From: Aeromonas taiwanensis
GTDB lineage: Bacteria; Pseudomonadota; Gammaproteobacteria; Enterobacterales; Aeromonadaceae
Assembly: GCF_000820165.1 (NCBI RefSeq)
Contig: NZ_CDDD01000100.1
Coordinates: forward strand, 56,141-120,140
Direction: 5' to 3'
DNA length: 64,000 nucleotides
The notes below the pieces were generated by a model that worked only from the letters and a program-made list of their open reading frames with translations, was not told the DNA's origin and did not search any database. Shown piece after piece: positions 1 to 8,741 of this stretch (its first letter is position 1; every line of letters begins with the position of its first letter). Both the position numbers and the translations under genes were made by a program.

Positions 1-44
1 ACGTTTTCAAGAATGGAAAAATGTGAGCGGGATTCGCGCCCATG

Positions 45-71
45 AAAAAAGCCGGTCAGTGGACCGGCTTT
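45..71 (-). terminator. Rho-independent terminator of the leftward glycan operon
   Basis: Ten-base arms (48-57 and 62-71) enclose a four-base loop, and the A-run at 45-50 becomes a U-run in the leftward transcript. It lies just past the stop of the last gene of the leftward operon. Confidence 0.8.
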
Positions 72-89
72 GTGGGGTGCGGGGGAGCG

Positions 90-1256
90 TCACACGGTGA
101 AGAACTTGAAGTTGACGAAGGCCACCGCGATGAAGGAGGCGACCATGCCGCTGATGCAGAGCACTGCCGGGCGGATGGCCGGCCAGCGATGGGTCATCAA
201 TATGATGGCCAGCAGGGTCGGGTAGAGGCCGAACATGTAGCGGGGCATGGCGTTGAGGCCCGTCATCAGCGGTATGGTGCAGCAGATGAACATCAGGGTC
301 GCCTCGGCCCAGCGCTTCTGGCTGAACAGGTAGCCGTTCAGGCACCAGCCGAAGATCACCATGATGGAGAGGTAGGCCTTGCGACCGCCCAGCTCGAAGC
401 CGCTCAGCCACCAGTCCAGCGGGCTGTCCATGTAGCGGCCCCAGGCGACCTGGATGTGCTTGAAGGCGAACGCATCCCCGGTCAGATGGTAGAGATAGAC
501 CATGTAGGAGAAGAGGCCGAGGGGAATGAGCCAGAGGGTGAACACCACCTTGAAGGCCCGCTCGGTGAAGCGGAAGAACTCGCGCCAGCCGTAGGCCTGC
601 AGGGCCAGGATCAGCACGGGGAACACCATCATGACCCCCAGGTTGCGGGTCGCCGAGATGAAGACGCCGAGGAAGGCCACCATCAGCCACTGCTCGCGAT
701 AGGCAAACAGGAACATGCCCAGCATCAGCGCCATGAACATGGACTCGCCATAACCGGAGACGAAGTAGGCGGAGAAGGGGGAGAAGGCGAGCAGCCAGAC
801 CCCGAAGCGGGCGGTCTCGTCCCCCAGCTTGAGCTGGCGCAGCACCAGCAGCATCAGGGGCAGGCTGATGAAGAAGGCGACGTTGGTCACCAGCATCAGG
901 CCGAACAGGCTCTCCATGTTGAACAGGCTGGAGATCCCGCCTGCGAGCATGGGATAGAGCGGCATGAAGGCCCAGTTTGCCGCATTGCCCTTGCTGAGCC
1001 AGCGCGGGTAGAGGTCGTAGCCGTTCTCGATGATGCGCTGGAACCAGACGCAGTCGAACTGGCAATAGGCCTGCAGCGGCCCGATGTCGGTGGTGCCATA
1101 GAGCTGGACACCGAAGTAGCCCATGCCGTACAGGGCCACCCGGCTCAGTACGAAGGCGGCGACGATCATCAGCCAGTCGCGGCCGCTGATGCGCAGTGAC
1201 GGGCGATAGGGGAGAGCAGCCCCGGTTGGCGGGGCAGTATTGGTCATATCATTCAT
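90..1256 (-). CDS. Polytopic mannosyltransferase-like membrane protein
   Basis: The 388-residue protein is almost wholly hydrophobic, with about ten membrane segments and a conserved-looking acidic stretch early on (around residues 55-75, including QFDCVWFQRI and YDLYP) that fits the first periplasmic loop of GT-C lipid-linked sugar transferases (PIG-V/PMT-like). In the GT-C class a polyprenyl-phosphate sugar is used as donor on the periplasmic face. The ATG overlaps the TGA of the GtrA gene by one base, so translation is coupled. With a GT2 enzyme that makes the lipid-linked sugar and a GtrA flippase upstream, it is probably the transferase that attaches the sugar to an envelope acceptor; the acceptor is unknown. 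Class assignment is by fold-like features only. Confidence 0.7.
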   Translation of the reverse strand: MNDMTNTAPPTGAALPYRPSLRISGRDWLMIVAAFVLSRVALYGMGYFGVQLYGTTDIGPLQAYCQFDCVWFQRIIENGYDLYPRWLSKGNAANWAFMPLYPMLAGGISSLFNMESLFGLMLVTNVAFFISLPLMLLVLRQLKLGDETARFGVWLLAFSPFSAYFVSGYGESMFMALMLGMFLFAYREQWLMVAFLGVFISATRNLGVMMVFPVLILALQAYGWREFFRFTERAFKVVFTLWLIPLGLFSYMVYLYHLTGDAFAFKHIQVAWGRYMDSPLDWWLSGFELGGRKAYLSIMVIFGWCLNGYLFSQKRWAEATLMFICCTIPLMTGLNAMPRYMFGLYPTLLAIILMTHRWPAIRPAVLCISGMVASFIAVAFVNFKFFTV

Positions 1257-1627
1257 CAGGCAAATACCCAGACGCGGGAGAGTATGTAGGTGAGGATGGT
1301 CACGGTCAGGGTGGCGATCACCACCGGCAGCAGGCCCTGAAGCCCTGCAAACAGCAGGCCGCTCAGGATCAGGTTACGCACCGCCAGGGAGAAGAGTGCG
1401 ACCAGCAGGAACTTGCTGGCGGCACCCTGCTTCTGGAAGGTGATGTAGCGGTGACCGAAAAACGAGAACCAGAACGCAACGGCGAACGCCAGGGTCGTGA
1501 CCAGGTGCTCGGAGATGCCGGGCCAGGTATGGAACAGGGCGACCGAGGTGCCCAGATCGACGAGGGTGGCCCCCCCGCCGACAAAACCGAAGCGCACCAG
1601 CCGCCAGAATTCCTCGCGGGAGATCAT
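1256..1627 (-). CDS. GtrA-family polyprenol-phosphate sugar flippase
   Basis: This 123-residue protein has four predicted membrane helices and the GtrA-family pattern: an N-terminal RFGFVGGGATLVDLG helix, a middle FWFSFFGHRYITF motif, and a C-terminal helix ending SRVWVF. GtrA proteins are thought to move polyprenyl-phosphate-linked sugars across the inner membrane. The start was chosen because its ATG overlaps the stop of the GT2 gene as ATGA, and because the family motif begins at residue 12; the open frame extends much further upstream but that part is a shadow of the GT2 gene. It forms the middle of a tightly coupled operon. Confidence 0.88.
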   Translation of the reverse strand: MISREEFWRLVRFGFVGGGATLVDLGTSVALFHTWPGISEHLVTTLAFAVAFWFSFFGHRYITFQKQGAASKFLLVALFSLAVRNLILSGLLFAGLQGLLPVVIATLTVTILTYILSRVWVFA

Positions 1628-2646
1628 CGGGACGCCGGCTCCTGCTTGTCTGCATCCGGCTGCGCGGCAGGCGCCTGCGGCTGCTCGGCATCCTGGCGGG
1701 CATACTGGCCGTAGACCCCCTCGATGAGGTAGACGGGACGCCGCTTCACTTCCACGAACATGCGGCCGATGTACTCGCCGATGATGCCCAGCGACAGCAG
1801 CTGGATACCGCCGAGGAACAGCACCACCGACATCAGGGAGGCGTAACCCGGCACGTCGATGCCGAAGAAGACCACCTGGGTGACGATCTTGAGGATATAG
1901 AGGAAGGCGATGAAGGAGACGCCGACCCCCACATAGCTCCAGACGCGCAGCGGCCAGCTGGAGAAGCTCATCAGGCCGTCGAGGGCGAAGTTCCACAGCT
2001 TCCAGTAGTTGAACTTGGTCTCGCCGGCGTGGCGGGCGGGGCGCTCGTAGGGCACGCCGACGGCGCGGAAACCGGCCCAGGCAAACAGCCCTTTCATGAA
2101 GCGGTTGCGCTCGGGCAGCTGCTTGATGGCCTCGACCACCTTGCGGTCGATGAGGCGGAAGTCACCGGCGTTCTCCGGCAGCTTGGTGCTGGTGGAGAGG
2201 GCGTTGAAGAAACGGTAGAAGCCGCCGGCGGTCAGGCGCTTCATGGGGGTGTCGGCGCTGCGATCCACCCGGATGCCGTAGACGGTGTCATAGTCGCCGG
2301 TCTGCCACAACTTGACGAATTCGAGGATGAGGGCCGGGGGATCCTGCAGATCCACGTCCATGGGCACGATGGCATCACCCTTGGCATGGTGCAGACCGGC
2401 GGTCATGGCCGCCTCCTTGCCGAAGTTGCGGGCCAGGTTGACCAGGGTGACGCGGGGATCGCGGGCGATGGCCTGCTCGACCACGTCGCGGGTGCGGTCG
2501 CGGCTGCCGTCGTTGACGAACACGATCTCAAGCCGGTCTTTGAGGGGGGCCAGTTCGTTGTCTATCGCGCTGATGAAGGCGTCTATGCTCTCTTCCTCGT
2601 TATAAACGGGCACGACCAGAGAGAGTCGAAAATCGGCATGCGACAT
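1624..2646 (-). CDS. GT2 polyprenyl-phosphate glycosyltransferase (GtrB/DPM1-like)
   Basis: The 340-residue protein starts with the GT2 nucleotide-sugar fold: LSLVVPVYNEEESI, then the VNDGSRDRT loop, and a DVDLQDPP motif supplying the metal-binding acidic residues near residue 97. Two membrane helices follow at about 235-300, the standard layout of GtrB and ArnC-type enzymes that transfer a sugar from a nucleotide sugar to undecaprenyl phosphate. The last 30 residues are polar and rich in Ala, Gln and Asp, with no assigned role. It overlaps the GtrA gene by four bases. The sugar (glucose, mannose or other) cannot be told from sequence. Confidence 0.88.
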   Translation of the reverse strand: MSHADFRLSLVVPVYNEEESIDAFISAIDNELAPLKDRLEIVFVNDGSRDRTRDVVEQAIARDPRVTLVNLARNFGKEAAMTAGLHHAKGDAIVPMDVDLQDPPALILEFVKLWQTGDYDTVYGIRVDRSADTPMKRLTAGGFYRFFNALSTSTKLPENAGDFRLIDRKVVEAIKQLPERNRFMKGLFAWAGFRAVGVPYERPARHAGETKFNYWKLWNFALDGLMSFSSWPLRVWSYVGVGVSFIAFLYILKIVTQVVFFGIDVPGYASLMSVVLFLGGIQLLSLGIIGEYIGRMFVEVKRRPVYLIEGVYGQYARQDAEQPQAPAAQPDADKQEPASR

Positions 2647-2702
2647 GGAAACTTCCTTATTGAAAGAATTATTTTATAAAACAGCGTGTTGAGAATTCAG
2701 CT

Positions 2703-3248
2703 TCACTGCGCGACGGTCAGACGCACCGACTGGACGTTGAGCGGTGTCGGGGCGGAGAGCGCCAGGAAGTTGGGGTGCTTGGGATCGGCGGTCAGGGAGT
2801 CGCCCGGCAGGCTGAGGCGGATCTCGTTGATGCCCGCCTTGGCCAGTTTGACCGTGGTGGTGAAGTCGTGACCCAGGGCTACCTTCAGCAGGGCGCCGGC
2901 TTCGGGGCTGTTGATCCTGGCCTGGATGGTGAGCTGCTCCGGCTGGGCCTGCTGCTTGGGCAGCACGAAATAGAGACCGCCCTGACCACTCAGTTCGGTG
3001 CCTTGTTCGCTCGGCTTCTTGGCCCAGCCTTCGCTGGAGAGGAAGCGGCTCGGCTTGGTCAGGTTGAGTTCGTTACCCGGCTGGTAGGTCATGCTGGAGT
3101 TGTGCTCCCAGAAGCGGGTCTTGCCTTCCAGGTAATAGAGCTTGTAAGCCAGGCTCACGTTGGGGTGAGCGGCCAGGTAGAGGGTGTACAGATAAAAACC
3201 GCTCAGTGCCAGGATGGCAGCCAGAAAACCGAACTTTTTGTAGGTCAT
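2703..3248 (-). CDS. Unrecognised single-pass membrane protein at head of glycan operon
   Basis: I do not recognise this 181-residue protein. It has one N-terminal membrane anchor (residues 8-27), followed by a soluble part that is probably periplasmic and rich in beta-forming stretches, with no cysteine pair or catalytic motif that I can see. The ATG at 3248 is used; a GTG three codons upstream (3257) is possible. It is the first gene of the leftward operon, 56 bases ahead of the GT2 gene, so a part in decorating a periplasmic or surface glycan is a reasonable guess from context only. Confidence 0.7.
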   Translation of the reverse strand: MTYKKFGFLAAILALSGFYLYTLYLAAHPNVSLAYKLYYLEGKTRFWEHNSSMTYQPGNELNLTKPSRFLSSEGWAKKPSEQGTELSGQGGLYFVLPKQQAQPEQLTIQARINSPEAGALLKVALGHDFTTTVKLAKAGINEIRLSLPGDSLTADPKHPNFLALSAPTPLNVQSVRLTVAQ

Positions 3249-3555
3249 ATTACTCACTCGACGCCTGACAGATGGGTAGGCAGATTTCGCGCATATGCTA
3301 ATCCAATTGCAAAAAAAGCATAGTGGATCACAAAAATATATTTGCTCACATATTAACCCTTGATATCCCTGTACTCCAAGAGGCTTTGGGGCCGTTTGTC
3401 ACCTGGGTTTGTCGCCCTTTCTACGGGGCCTCCCGCCGGCCCGGGGCTTGGCCGCCTCAGGCAAATGGCTGAAATTATCCATTGCTGTGGCAGGATCTGT
3501 CGCCATTTTGGGCGGCCACCATTAAGATGGCTCGTCCCGCTGTCAAGGATGACCC
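3249..3555. other. Divergent intergenic region
   Basis: About 300 bases separate the leftward glycan operon from the rightward solute-binding gene. The first 110 bases are AT-rich and probably hold the leftward promoter. The rest is GC-rich, and I see no ORF, hairpin terminator or convincing operator in it. Two TTTGTC units at 3395 and 3408 resemble Pho-box halves but are 13 rather than 11 bases apart. Confidence 0.5.
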
Positions 3556-4323
3556 ATGAGACTGCTATCTCTGAGCGTGCTCTGCTGCCTGCCCCTGCAA
3601 TCCCTGTGGGCGCAGACCCTCTGTCCTGTGCCGCTTCGTGTCGGTTTCGATGACTGGCCGCCCTATCACTATTACCAGCAGGAAGGGGAACACCGTCAGT
3701 TGCGCGGGTTCGCTATCGATTACCTCAACGCCGTCTCGGCCCGGCTGGGATGCCGTCTCCACTATGTGGAGCTCCCCTGGAAGCGGGGACTGCACGATCT
3801 GGAACTGGGCCGGCTGGACATCCTGATGGAGGCCTACTTCTCCGACGACAGGGCGCGCTATGCCTGGTTCTCCATTCCCTACAATCCCGGCCGGACGGCG
3901 CTCTGGGTGCGCAAGCCCGATACGGGTGATGAAATGGATCTGGGTCGCTGGCTGGACCGCGGGCACCGGCTGGGGGTCACCCGGGATTACTACTATGGCC
4001 CCGACATCGCCGAGCAGCTGCGTCGTTATCCTGATCGGGTGAGCGCGGTCAACGATGTGCAGAATTACCGCAAGCTGGTGCTGGGACGGATAGACGGGTT
4101 TCTCGGGGATAGTTTGGCCACTTCCTGGGGTCTGAAAAAAGAGGGGCTGTCGGACAAGGTGGTTCCCCATGCCATGGGGATTTACGAGACGCCGACCTCT
4201 TTCATGCTGAGCAAGAAGACGATATCGAGTGAATTTGTGCAGCGATTCAACCAGGCGATCGTGGCCGTGGGCGAGAGCGGGGAGCATGAGCATATCTGGC
4301 GTCGCTACACCTCCGTGCGCTAG
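3556..4323 (+). CDS. Periplasmic solute-binding family 3 (PBP2-fold) protein
   Basis: This 255-residue protein has a signal peptide (about residues 1-20, cut near LWAQ) and then a type 2 periplasmic binding fold: LRVGFDDWPPY at the start of the mature chain, the GFAIDYLNAV ligand-proximal segment, and RLDILMEAYFSDDRA. Such proteins bind polar amino acids for ABC importers, but no permease or ATPase gene is adjacent, so it may be an orphan binding protein or a sensor-like protein. The ATG follows AAGGA at good spacing. It stands alone, 79 bases before ldtD. Confidence 0.82.
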   Translation: MRLLSLSVLCCLPLQSLWAQTLCPVPLRVGFDDWPPYHYYQQEGEHRQLRGFAIDYLNAVSARLGCRLHYVELPWKRGLHDLELGRLDILMEAYFSDDRARYAWFSIPYNPGRTALWVRKPDTGDEMDLGRWLDRGHRLGVTRDYYYGPDIAEQLRRYPDRVSAVNDVQNYRKLVLGRIDGFLGDSLATSWGLKKEGLSDKVVPHAMGIYETPTSFMLSKKTISSEFVQRFNQAIVAVGESGEHEHIWRRYTSVR

Positions 4324-4402
4324 CAAAGTCGCCGGCATTCACGCATCATGGGCACCTGACCGTCGCGCCTGACAGGCCGAATTGAACCGATTTGAGGCAA
4401 GC

Positions 4403-5896
4403 GTGGTAAGAAGCATGGGTAAGAAGTATTGGTTGGCATTGGCGAATCTCATCTGGCTTGGCTGCTGGCCGGCCAGCATGGTTCAGGCAAGCCCCGAGCA
4501 GGCGGTGGTGGCCAGTACCAGCATTCAGCATGACTGGTATCAGAACAGCACAGCGGAGCAGGCGCGCCATGAGCTCGAACAACAGATGCAGGAGGCGGTG
4601 CTGGCCCAGCTCCATCCCGACTTCTACCAGCTCTGGCAGCGACTGCAGAAGGCCCCGGCGGATCGGCGCGGCGCCCTCTATGACGAAGCCTTTGGCAAGC
4701 TGGCTCGTTTCCAGCAAGCCTGGCGGGCCATGGATCTGGTCGCTCGCGAGCAGATGCAGACCCTCAAGCTCGATCTGAACCAGCCGCTGGCCCACGAGCC
4801 CGTGGGCGACAACCTGCTGGATCAGGTCAAGCAGCTCAGACCCCAGGTGGCGGAGTATGACGCCGTGCGCGAGGAAGTGCGCAAGTTGCTGGCCATGCCC
4901 ATGGCCAAACGCTGGCCCAACCTGGAGATGCCGACCCTGAGGGCCGGCGAGAGTTCGGCTGAGCTCGGCCAGATCCGCACCATCCTCAACGAGCTGGGGG
5001 ATGGCGCTCCCACCCACCAGGATGCCCTCTACGATGCGGACACCGAACAGGCCATCAAGCAGTTCCAGCGCCGCCATGGCCTGACCGCCGATGGCATCAT
5101 CGGTCGCCAGACCCGCACCTGGCTCAATACCGGGCCCGAGGTGCGCGCCAGTCTGCTGCTGCGCAACCTGTGGCGCCGGGATCTGGTGGATCACCTCGCC
5201 GGCCGCTATGTGCTGGTCAATATCCCGGATTACCGCCTGAGCGTGGTGGAGTCCGGCAGCGAGGTCTTCACCAGCCGGGTCATCGTCGGCAAGGAGCAGC
5301 GGGCCACCCCCATCCTGGCAAGCGAGATCCGCTCCATCGTGCTCAACCCGGCCTGGCACGTGCCGCGTTCCATTCTGAGCAAGGACATCCTGCCCAAGCT
5401 CGGGCGCGATCCTGCCTACCTGGATCGGGAACAGTTCGAGGTGATCGACGGCGAAGGCAATCCGGTACAGTTCAGCGAAGATGGCTGGCACCAGGCGCTG
5501 GCCTCCGGCTTCCCCTATCGGTTGCGGCAAAAGCCGGGGGATCACAACGCCCTGGGCCGCTACAAATTCTACCTGCCGAACAACGACGCCATCTACCTGC
5601 ACTCCACGCCGCGCAAGGCGCTGTTCGAGCAGGGGGCCCGCGCCTTCAGCTCGGGCTGCATCCGGGTCGAGCACGCGGACGATCTGGCGGAGCTGCTGCT
5701 GGCAGACTCCCGCTATCAGCCTGACAAGGTGGCCAACATCCTGAAAGAGACCCAGACCAAGTGGCTGCCCCTGACCAGCCCGATCCCGGTGTTCACCGTC
5801 TACTGGAGCAGCTGGATCGATGAAGAGGGTCGCCAGCAGCTGCGCAACGACATCTACGGATTCGACAGAGTCAGCTACCAGAGTCGCTTGTTGTGA
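4403..5896 (+). CDS. ldtD: L,D-transpeptidase, YcbB/LdtD type
   Basis: LdtD makes 3-3 (meso-Dap to meso-Dap) cross-links in peptidoglycan in the periplasm. The protein has a signal peptide ending near MVQA, a long helical region, a peptidoglycan-binding module (around LYDADTEQAIKQFQRRHGL and GIIGRQTRTWLN), and a C-terminal YkuD catalytic domain with HSTPRKALFE and the SSGCIRVEH motif, whose Cys is residue 419 from this start. The GTG at 4403 is chosen because GAGG lies five bases upstream; ATG at 4415 gives nearly the same signal peptide. Length of about 495 residues is slightly under the E. coli enzyme's roughly 615. The next gene encodes a hydrolase of the same cross-link, as in E. coli ycbB-ycbK. 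Confidence 0.93.
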   Translation: MVRSMGKKYWLALANLIWLGCWPASMVQASPEQAVVASTSIQHDWYQNSTAEQARHELEQQMQEAVLAQLHPDFYQLWQRLQKAPADRRGALYDEAFGKLARFQQAWRAMDLVAREQMQTLKLDLNQPLAHEPVGDNLLDQVKQLRPQVAEYDAVREEVRKLLAMPMAKRWPNLEMPTLRAGESSAELGQIRTILNELGDGAPTHQDALYDADTEQAIKQFQRRHGLTADGIIGRQTRTWLNTGPEVRASLLLRNLWRRDLVDHLAGRYVLVNIPDYRLSVVESGSEVFTSRVIVGKEQRATPILASEIRSIVLNPAWHVPRSILSKDILPKLGRDPAYLDREQFEVIDGEGNPVQFSEDGWHQALASGFPYRLRQKPGDHNALGRYKFYLPNNDAIYLHSTPRKALFEQGARAFSSGCIRVEHADDLAELLLADSRYQPDKVANILKETQTKWLPLTSPIPVFTVYWSSWIDEEGRQQLRNDIYGFDRVSYQSRLL

Positions 5897-5915
5897 TCCT
5901 CGCCACAGAGTGAAC

Positions 5916-5939
5916 AGCCCGGCCTGCGCCGGGCTTTTT
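5916..5939 (+). terminator. Hairpin terminator after ldtD
   Basis: An eight-base GC-rich stem (5916-5923 with 5928-5935), a CTGC loop and a short T-run form a standard intrinsic terminator 20 bases after the ldtD stop. It suggests that mepK also has its own promoter. Confidence 0.75.
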
Positions 5940-6030
5940 CATGGGCGCTTGCGGTTTGACAGGGCTTTTCCCGGCAGGTAGTTTCGGCCTCTGTATGACT
6001 TTCATTCACCATGAGATGGACGGACAACGG

Positions 6031-6576
6031 ATGCTGGAACAAGAGATGAGCCGACGCCGTCTGCTGCTGGGAGCCGGCTGCCTGATGGGCGCCAGCCTGC
6101 TGTCGTTTCCGGCGCAGGCGAGCCGCAGTACCTCGGGGCGGGAGCTCAGCTTCTTCAACCTCAATACCGGCGAGCGGGTGCGGGCCAGTTATTGGGAAGA
6201 TGGCCGCTACCTGAACGACGGGTTGGCGGAGCTCAACCACATTTTCCGCGACTATCGTCGCAATGAAGTGTTCAACATCGACAGGAAGCTGTTCGATCAG
6301 CTGTTCCTGCTGCAGCACAAGCTGGGCCGCAAGGGGGAGATCCAGCTCATCTCGGGCTACCGTTCCCCACGGACGAACGACCAGAAGCGGCGCAAGAGCC
6401 GCGGGGTTGCCAAGCACAGCTACCACACCCTGGGCCAGGCGGTGGATGTGCGCATGCCAGACGTGCAGCTGGCCCATCTGCGCAAGGCGGCCCTGAACCT
6501 CAAGGTCGGCGGGGTGGGTTACTACCCGTCTGACAACTTCGTGCACCTGGATACGGGCCCCGTTCGTAGCTGGTGA
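6031..6576 (+). CDS. mepK: Murein endopeptidase MepK (YcbK, DUF882/M15)
   Basis: MepK is a periplasmic zinc endopeptidase that cuts 3-3 cross-links. From this start the product is 181 residues, close to the 182 of E. coli YcbK. The N-terminus carries a twin-arginine-like signal (SRRRLLLGAG) ending near SFPAQA. The catalytic domain shows ISGYRSPRTN, RGVAKHSYHTLGQAVDV and FVHLDTGP, supplying the metal-binding His and Asp residues. An ATG 15 bases downstream is an equally possible start that gives the same signal. It sits directly after ldtD, so synthesis and turnover of one bond type are encoded side by side. Confidence 0.92.
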   Translation: MLEQEMSRRRLLLGAGCLMGASLLSFPAQASRSTSGRELSFFNLNTGERVRASYWEDGRYLNDGLAELNHIFRDYRRNEVFNIDRKLFDQLFLLQHKLGRKGEIQLISGYRSPRTNDQKRRKSRGVAKHSYHTLGQAVDVRMPDVQLAHLRKAALNLKVGGVGYYPSDNFVHLDTGPVRSW

Positions 6577-6669
6577 CGGCGGTTGAGTGGTGTCGTATGC
6601 CGCTGGTGGGCGCTGGCAATGAGGGGGTTTCTGCTGCTAGGCTCTGGACTCCAGCAAGAGGAGAGAGAG

Positions 6670-6921
6670 ATGAAGCAGATTTTGATCGGGGGAATGATCG
6701 CCCTGCTGCTGACCGGTTGCAGCAAGCTCAACCGCGAGAACTACGAGAAGCTGAAGGTCGGGATCAGCTATGCCGAAGCGAGCGCCATCCTCGGCAAGGC
6801 CGAGCGTTGTGACGATGCCCTCGGCACCACCAGCTGCATCTGGGGGGGAGAGGACAAGAACATCAAGATCCGCTTCATCGCTGACAAGGCGACTTTCTTC
6901 AGCTCCGAGGGGATCAACTGA
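6670..6921 (+). CDS. Small BamE/SmpA-like lipoprotein
   Basis: An 83-residue lipoprotein: the signal peptide ends in the lipobox LLTGC at residues 14-18, and the mature part begins SKLNRENYEKLKVGISYAEASAILG, the short helical repeat typical of BamE-like and DUF3862 folds in which a helical hairpin precedes a small sheet. Two further cysteines (in RCDDALGTTSC) could form a disulfide. A strong purine-rich Shine-Dalgarno (AGGAGAGAGAG) precedes the ATG. It is followed by a bidirectional terminator. The function is not known. Confidence 0.85.
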   Translation: MKQILIGGMIALLLTGCSKLNRENYEKLKVGISYAEASAILGKAERCDDALGTTSCIWGGEDKNIKIRFIADKATFFSSEGIN

Positions 6922-6942
6922 GCCAGATTTTCATAAGCTCAG

Positions 6943-6978
6943 CCAACAAAAAAGCGCCCTTTGGCGCTTTTTTGTTGG
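6943..6978. terminator. Bidirectional terminator between convergent genes
   Basis: A 16-base perfect stem with A-run and T-run flanks and a four-base loop (6959-6962) separates the rightward lipoprotein gene from the leftward TRIC-type channel gene. It can end transcription from both sides. Confidence 0.88.
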
Positions 6979-7014
6979 TCGTTATCCGGGCGATGCGGCC
7001 AAAAACTGGCGCGC

Positions 7015-7629
7015 TCAGTGGGCCGCATACTGATAGTTGAAGGTGGGCAGCCCCCACTTGAAGCGCACCGCCAGCAGGCGCAGTACGAAGCCGATGCCGA
7101 TGGCGCCGAAGGCGGCCCAGTCCGCCGGGATCCCCTGATCCAGCGCAAAGCAGTAGAGGGCGGCCGTCACCAGGGAGACGGCGGCATAGAGTTCGCGTTT
7201 GAACACCAGCGGGATGCGCTGGCACAAAAGATCCCGCAGCACACCGCCGAAGACGCCGGTCACCACGGCCATGATGCAGGCGATGCCGGCCCCGTGCCCC
7301 ATCTCCAGCGCCCGGGCGGCCCCGAAGATGGAGAAGACCACCAGTCCCAGGGCATCCAGCGCCAGGAACAGCTTGCCGAGGTAGCGCATCAGCGGGGCAG
7401 AGATGACCCCGGCCATGGCGGCGCCCGCCACCAGCAACACGTATTCGGGGTGTTCCACCCAGAGCAGGGGATAGTGTCCGAGCAGCACATCCCGGATGGT
7501 GCCGCCCCCGATGGCCGTCGCCGAGGCGATGATCACGACGCCAAACAGATCCATCCGTCGCCGACCCGCCGCCAGCGCGCCCGTCATTCCTTCGGCCACC
7601 AGGCCCAGCAAGAAGAGTGCATGTAACAT
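7015..7629 (-). CDS. TRIC-family cation channel (UPF0126, YicG-like)
   Basis: The 204-residue protein has seven predicted membrane helices with the internal duplication typical of bacterial TRIC channels. Each half contains the glycine-rich GGG(T/V)(I/L)RD motif: [11 protein letters not shown] near residue 41 and GGVLRDLLC near residue 129. Family members form potassium-permeable trimeric channels, but their role in bacteria is unclear; a link to glycine resistance has been suggested for some. It is a single leftward gene between two terminators. Confidence 0.9.
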   Translation of the reverse strand: MLHALFLLGLVAEGMTGALAAGRRRMDLFGVVIIASATAIGGGTIRDVLLGHYPLLWVEHPEYVLLVAGAAMAGVISAPLMRYLGKLFLALDALGLVVFSIFGAARALEMGHGAGIACIMAVVTGVFGGVLRDLLCQRIPLVFKRELYAAVSLVTAALYCFALDQGIPADWAAFGAIGIGFVLRLLAVRFKWGLPTFNYQYAAH

Positions 7630-7720
7630 GAGATATCCCAGGGTGCGAGAAAGGCCCGCATCCTAACAACCCAGTGTTGGTGCGGCAAGCAAACTCATGC
7701 ATGCATTAGATTAAGTAATG

Positions 7721-7747
7721 AAAAGGGGGCTTTCGCCCCCACTTTTT
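7721..7747 (-). terminator. Terminator of cysZ
   Basis: A six-base G/C stem with a TTTC loop and A/T flanks lies 17 bases past the cysZ stop on the minus strand. Confidence 0.75.
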
Positions 7748-7763
7748 ATCATGGTTGCCCAGG

Positions 7764-8528
7764 TCAGCGGCGCAGTTGCTCTGCCCGGTACTGATCCACC
7801 CACATGGCGGTGGCGCCACAAATGGCGACCGGCATCACGAACAGGTTCACCACCGGGATGGCGGAGAAGAGGGTGACCAGGGCACCGAAGCTCAGGCACT
7901 TGCCACGGCGCTGCTTGAGGGCGTCGCGCATGGTGATGAAGTCGATCTTGTGGTTGTCGAACGGATAATCCACGTACTGGATCGCCATCATCCAGGCGCT
8001 GAACAGGAACCAGAGCACCGGCGCCAGGGTCTGGCCCACCACGGGGATGAGGAAGAGGATCAGGCAGCCGATGGCCTTGGGCAGGTAGTACTTCAACTTG
8101 GTCCACTCGCGGCCGAAGGTGCGTGGCACGTCCTTGACCACGTCCAGCATGCCGGTGTCGTTCACGGTCTCGCCGGTGAGCACCTGCTCCACCTTCTCCG
8201 CCAGCAGGCCGTTGAAGGGGGCCGCGATCCAGTTCGTCACCGAGCTGAAGATGAAGGAGAACACCACCAGTATGGTGACGAGGGCGATGGGCCAGAGCAG
8301 GTAGTCGAGCCAGGAGAGCCAGGACGGGATCTGCTGGTGCAGCCAGGTGAACAGGCCGTCCAGCTGCAGCAGCAGGGCGTAGAAGGCGCCGGCGAAAAGC
8401 ACCACGTTGACCAGCAGGGGGATCAGCACGAAGGTGCGGATGCCGGGCTGGCGAATGAGGGAGAAGCCGCGCAGGAAGTAGTCCGCGCCGCTGACAGAAT
8501 CTTTGACCATGTGGGGTGATTGGCTCAT
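7764..8528 (-). CDS. cysZ: Sulfate transporter CysZ
   Basis: CysZ lets sulfate across the inner membrane for cysteine synthesis. The 254-residue product matches the family length, with the N-terminal [26 protein letters not shown] segment, four hydrophobic segments and the C-terminal GAT-type helix. The ATG at 8528 is preferred over an in-frame ATG 36 bases upstream because GGAG lies close ahead of it and the family starts there. It is transcribed away from smc; the neighbouring cysZ/zipA/ligA genes are also grouped in other gammaproteobacteria. Confidence 0.92.
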   Translation of the reverse strand: MSQSPHMVKDSVSGADYFLRGFSLIRQPGIRTFVLIPLLVNVVLFAGAFYALLLQLDGLFTWLHQQIPSWLSWLDYLLWPIALVTILVVFSFIFSSVTNWIAAPFNGLLAEKVEQVLTGETVNDTGMLDVVKDVPRTFGREWTKLKYYLPKAIGCLILFLIPVVGQTLAPVLWFLFSAWMMAIQYVDYPFDNHKIDFITMRDALKQRRGKCLSFGALVTLFSAIPVVNLFVMPVAICGATAMWVDQYRAEQLRR

Positions 8529-8741
8529 ATGAGCTCCATCAATGAATGGGGAAAGTGCCAGCATATTACAAACAAGCCCTTGATTTGGTAAAGTCGCCGA
8601 CTATTCCTTATCGCTTGCCCGTTGCGACTGCGCGCCGGGTATTGAGGGGGGGGCCGCCTGTCATGACAGGCAAGGTCGGGTCTGGATTCGGTAAGATCCC
8701 CTGTTCGCCTCCTCTTTATTTCGTGACCCACATAGGCCGCC

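Noticed and set aside
3395..3414. Possible Pho box upstream of the solute-binding gene
   Set aside because: The two TTTGTC units are 13 bases apart instead of 11 and the spacer is GC-rich.
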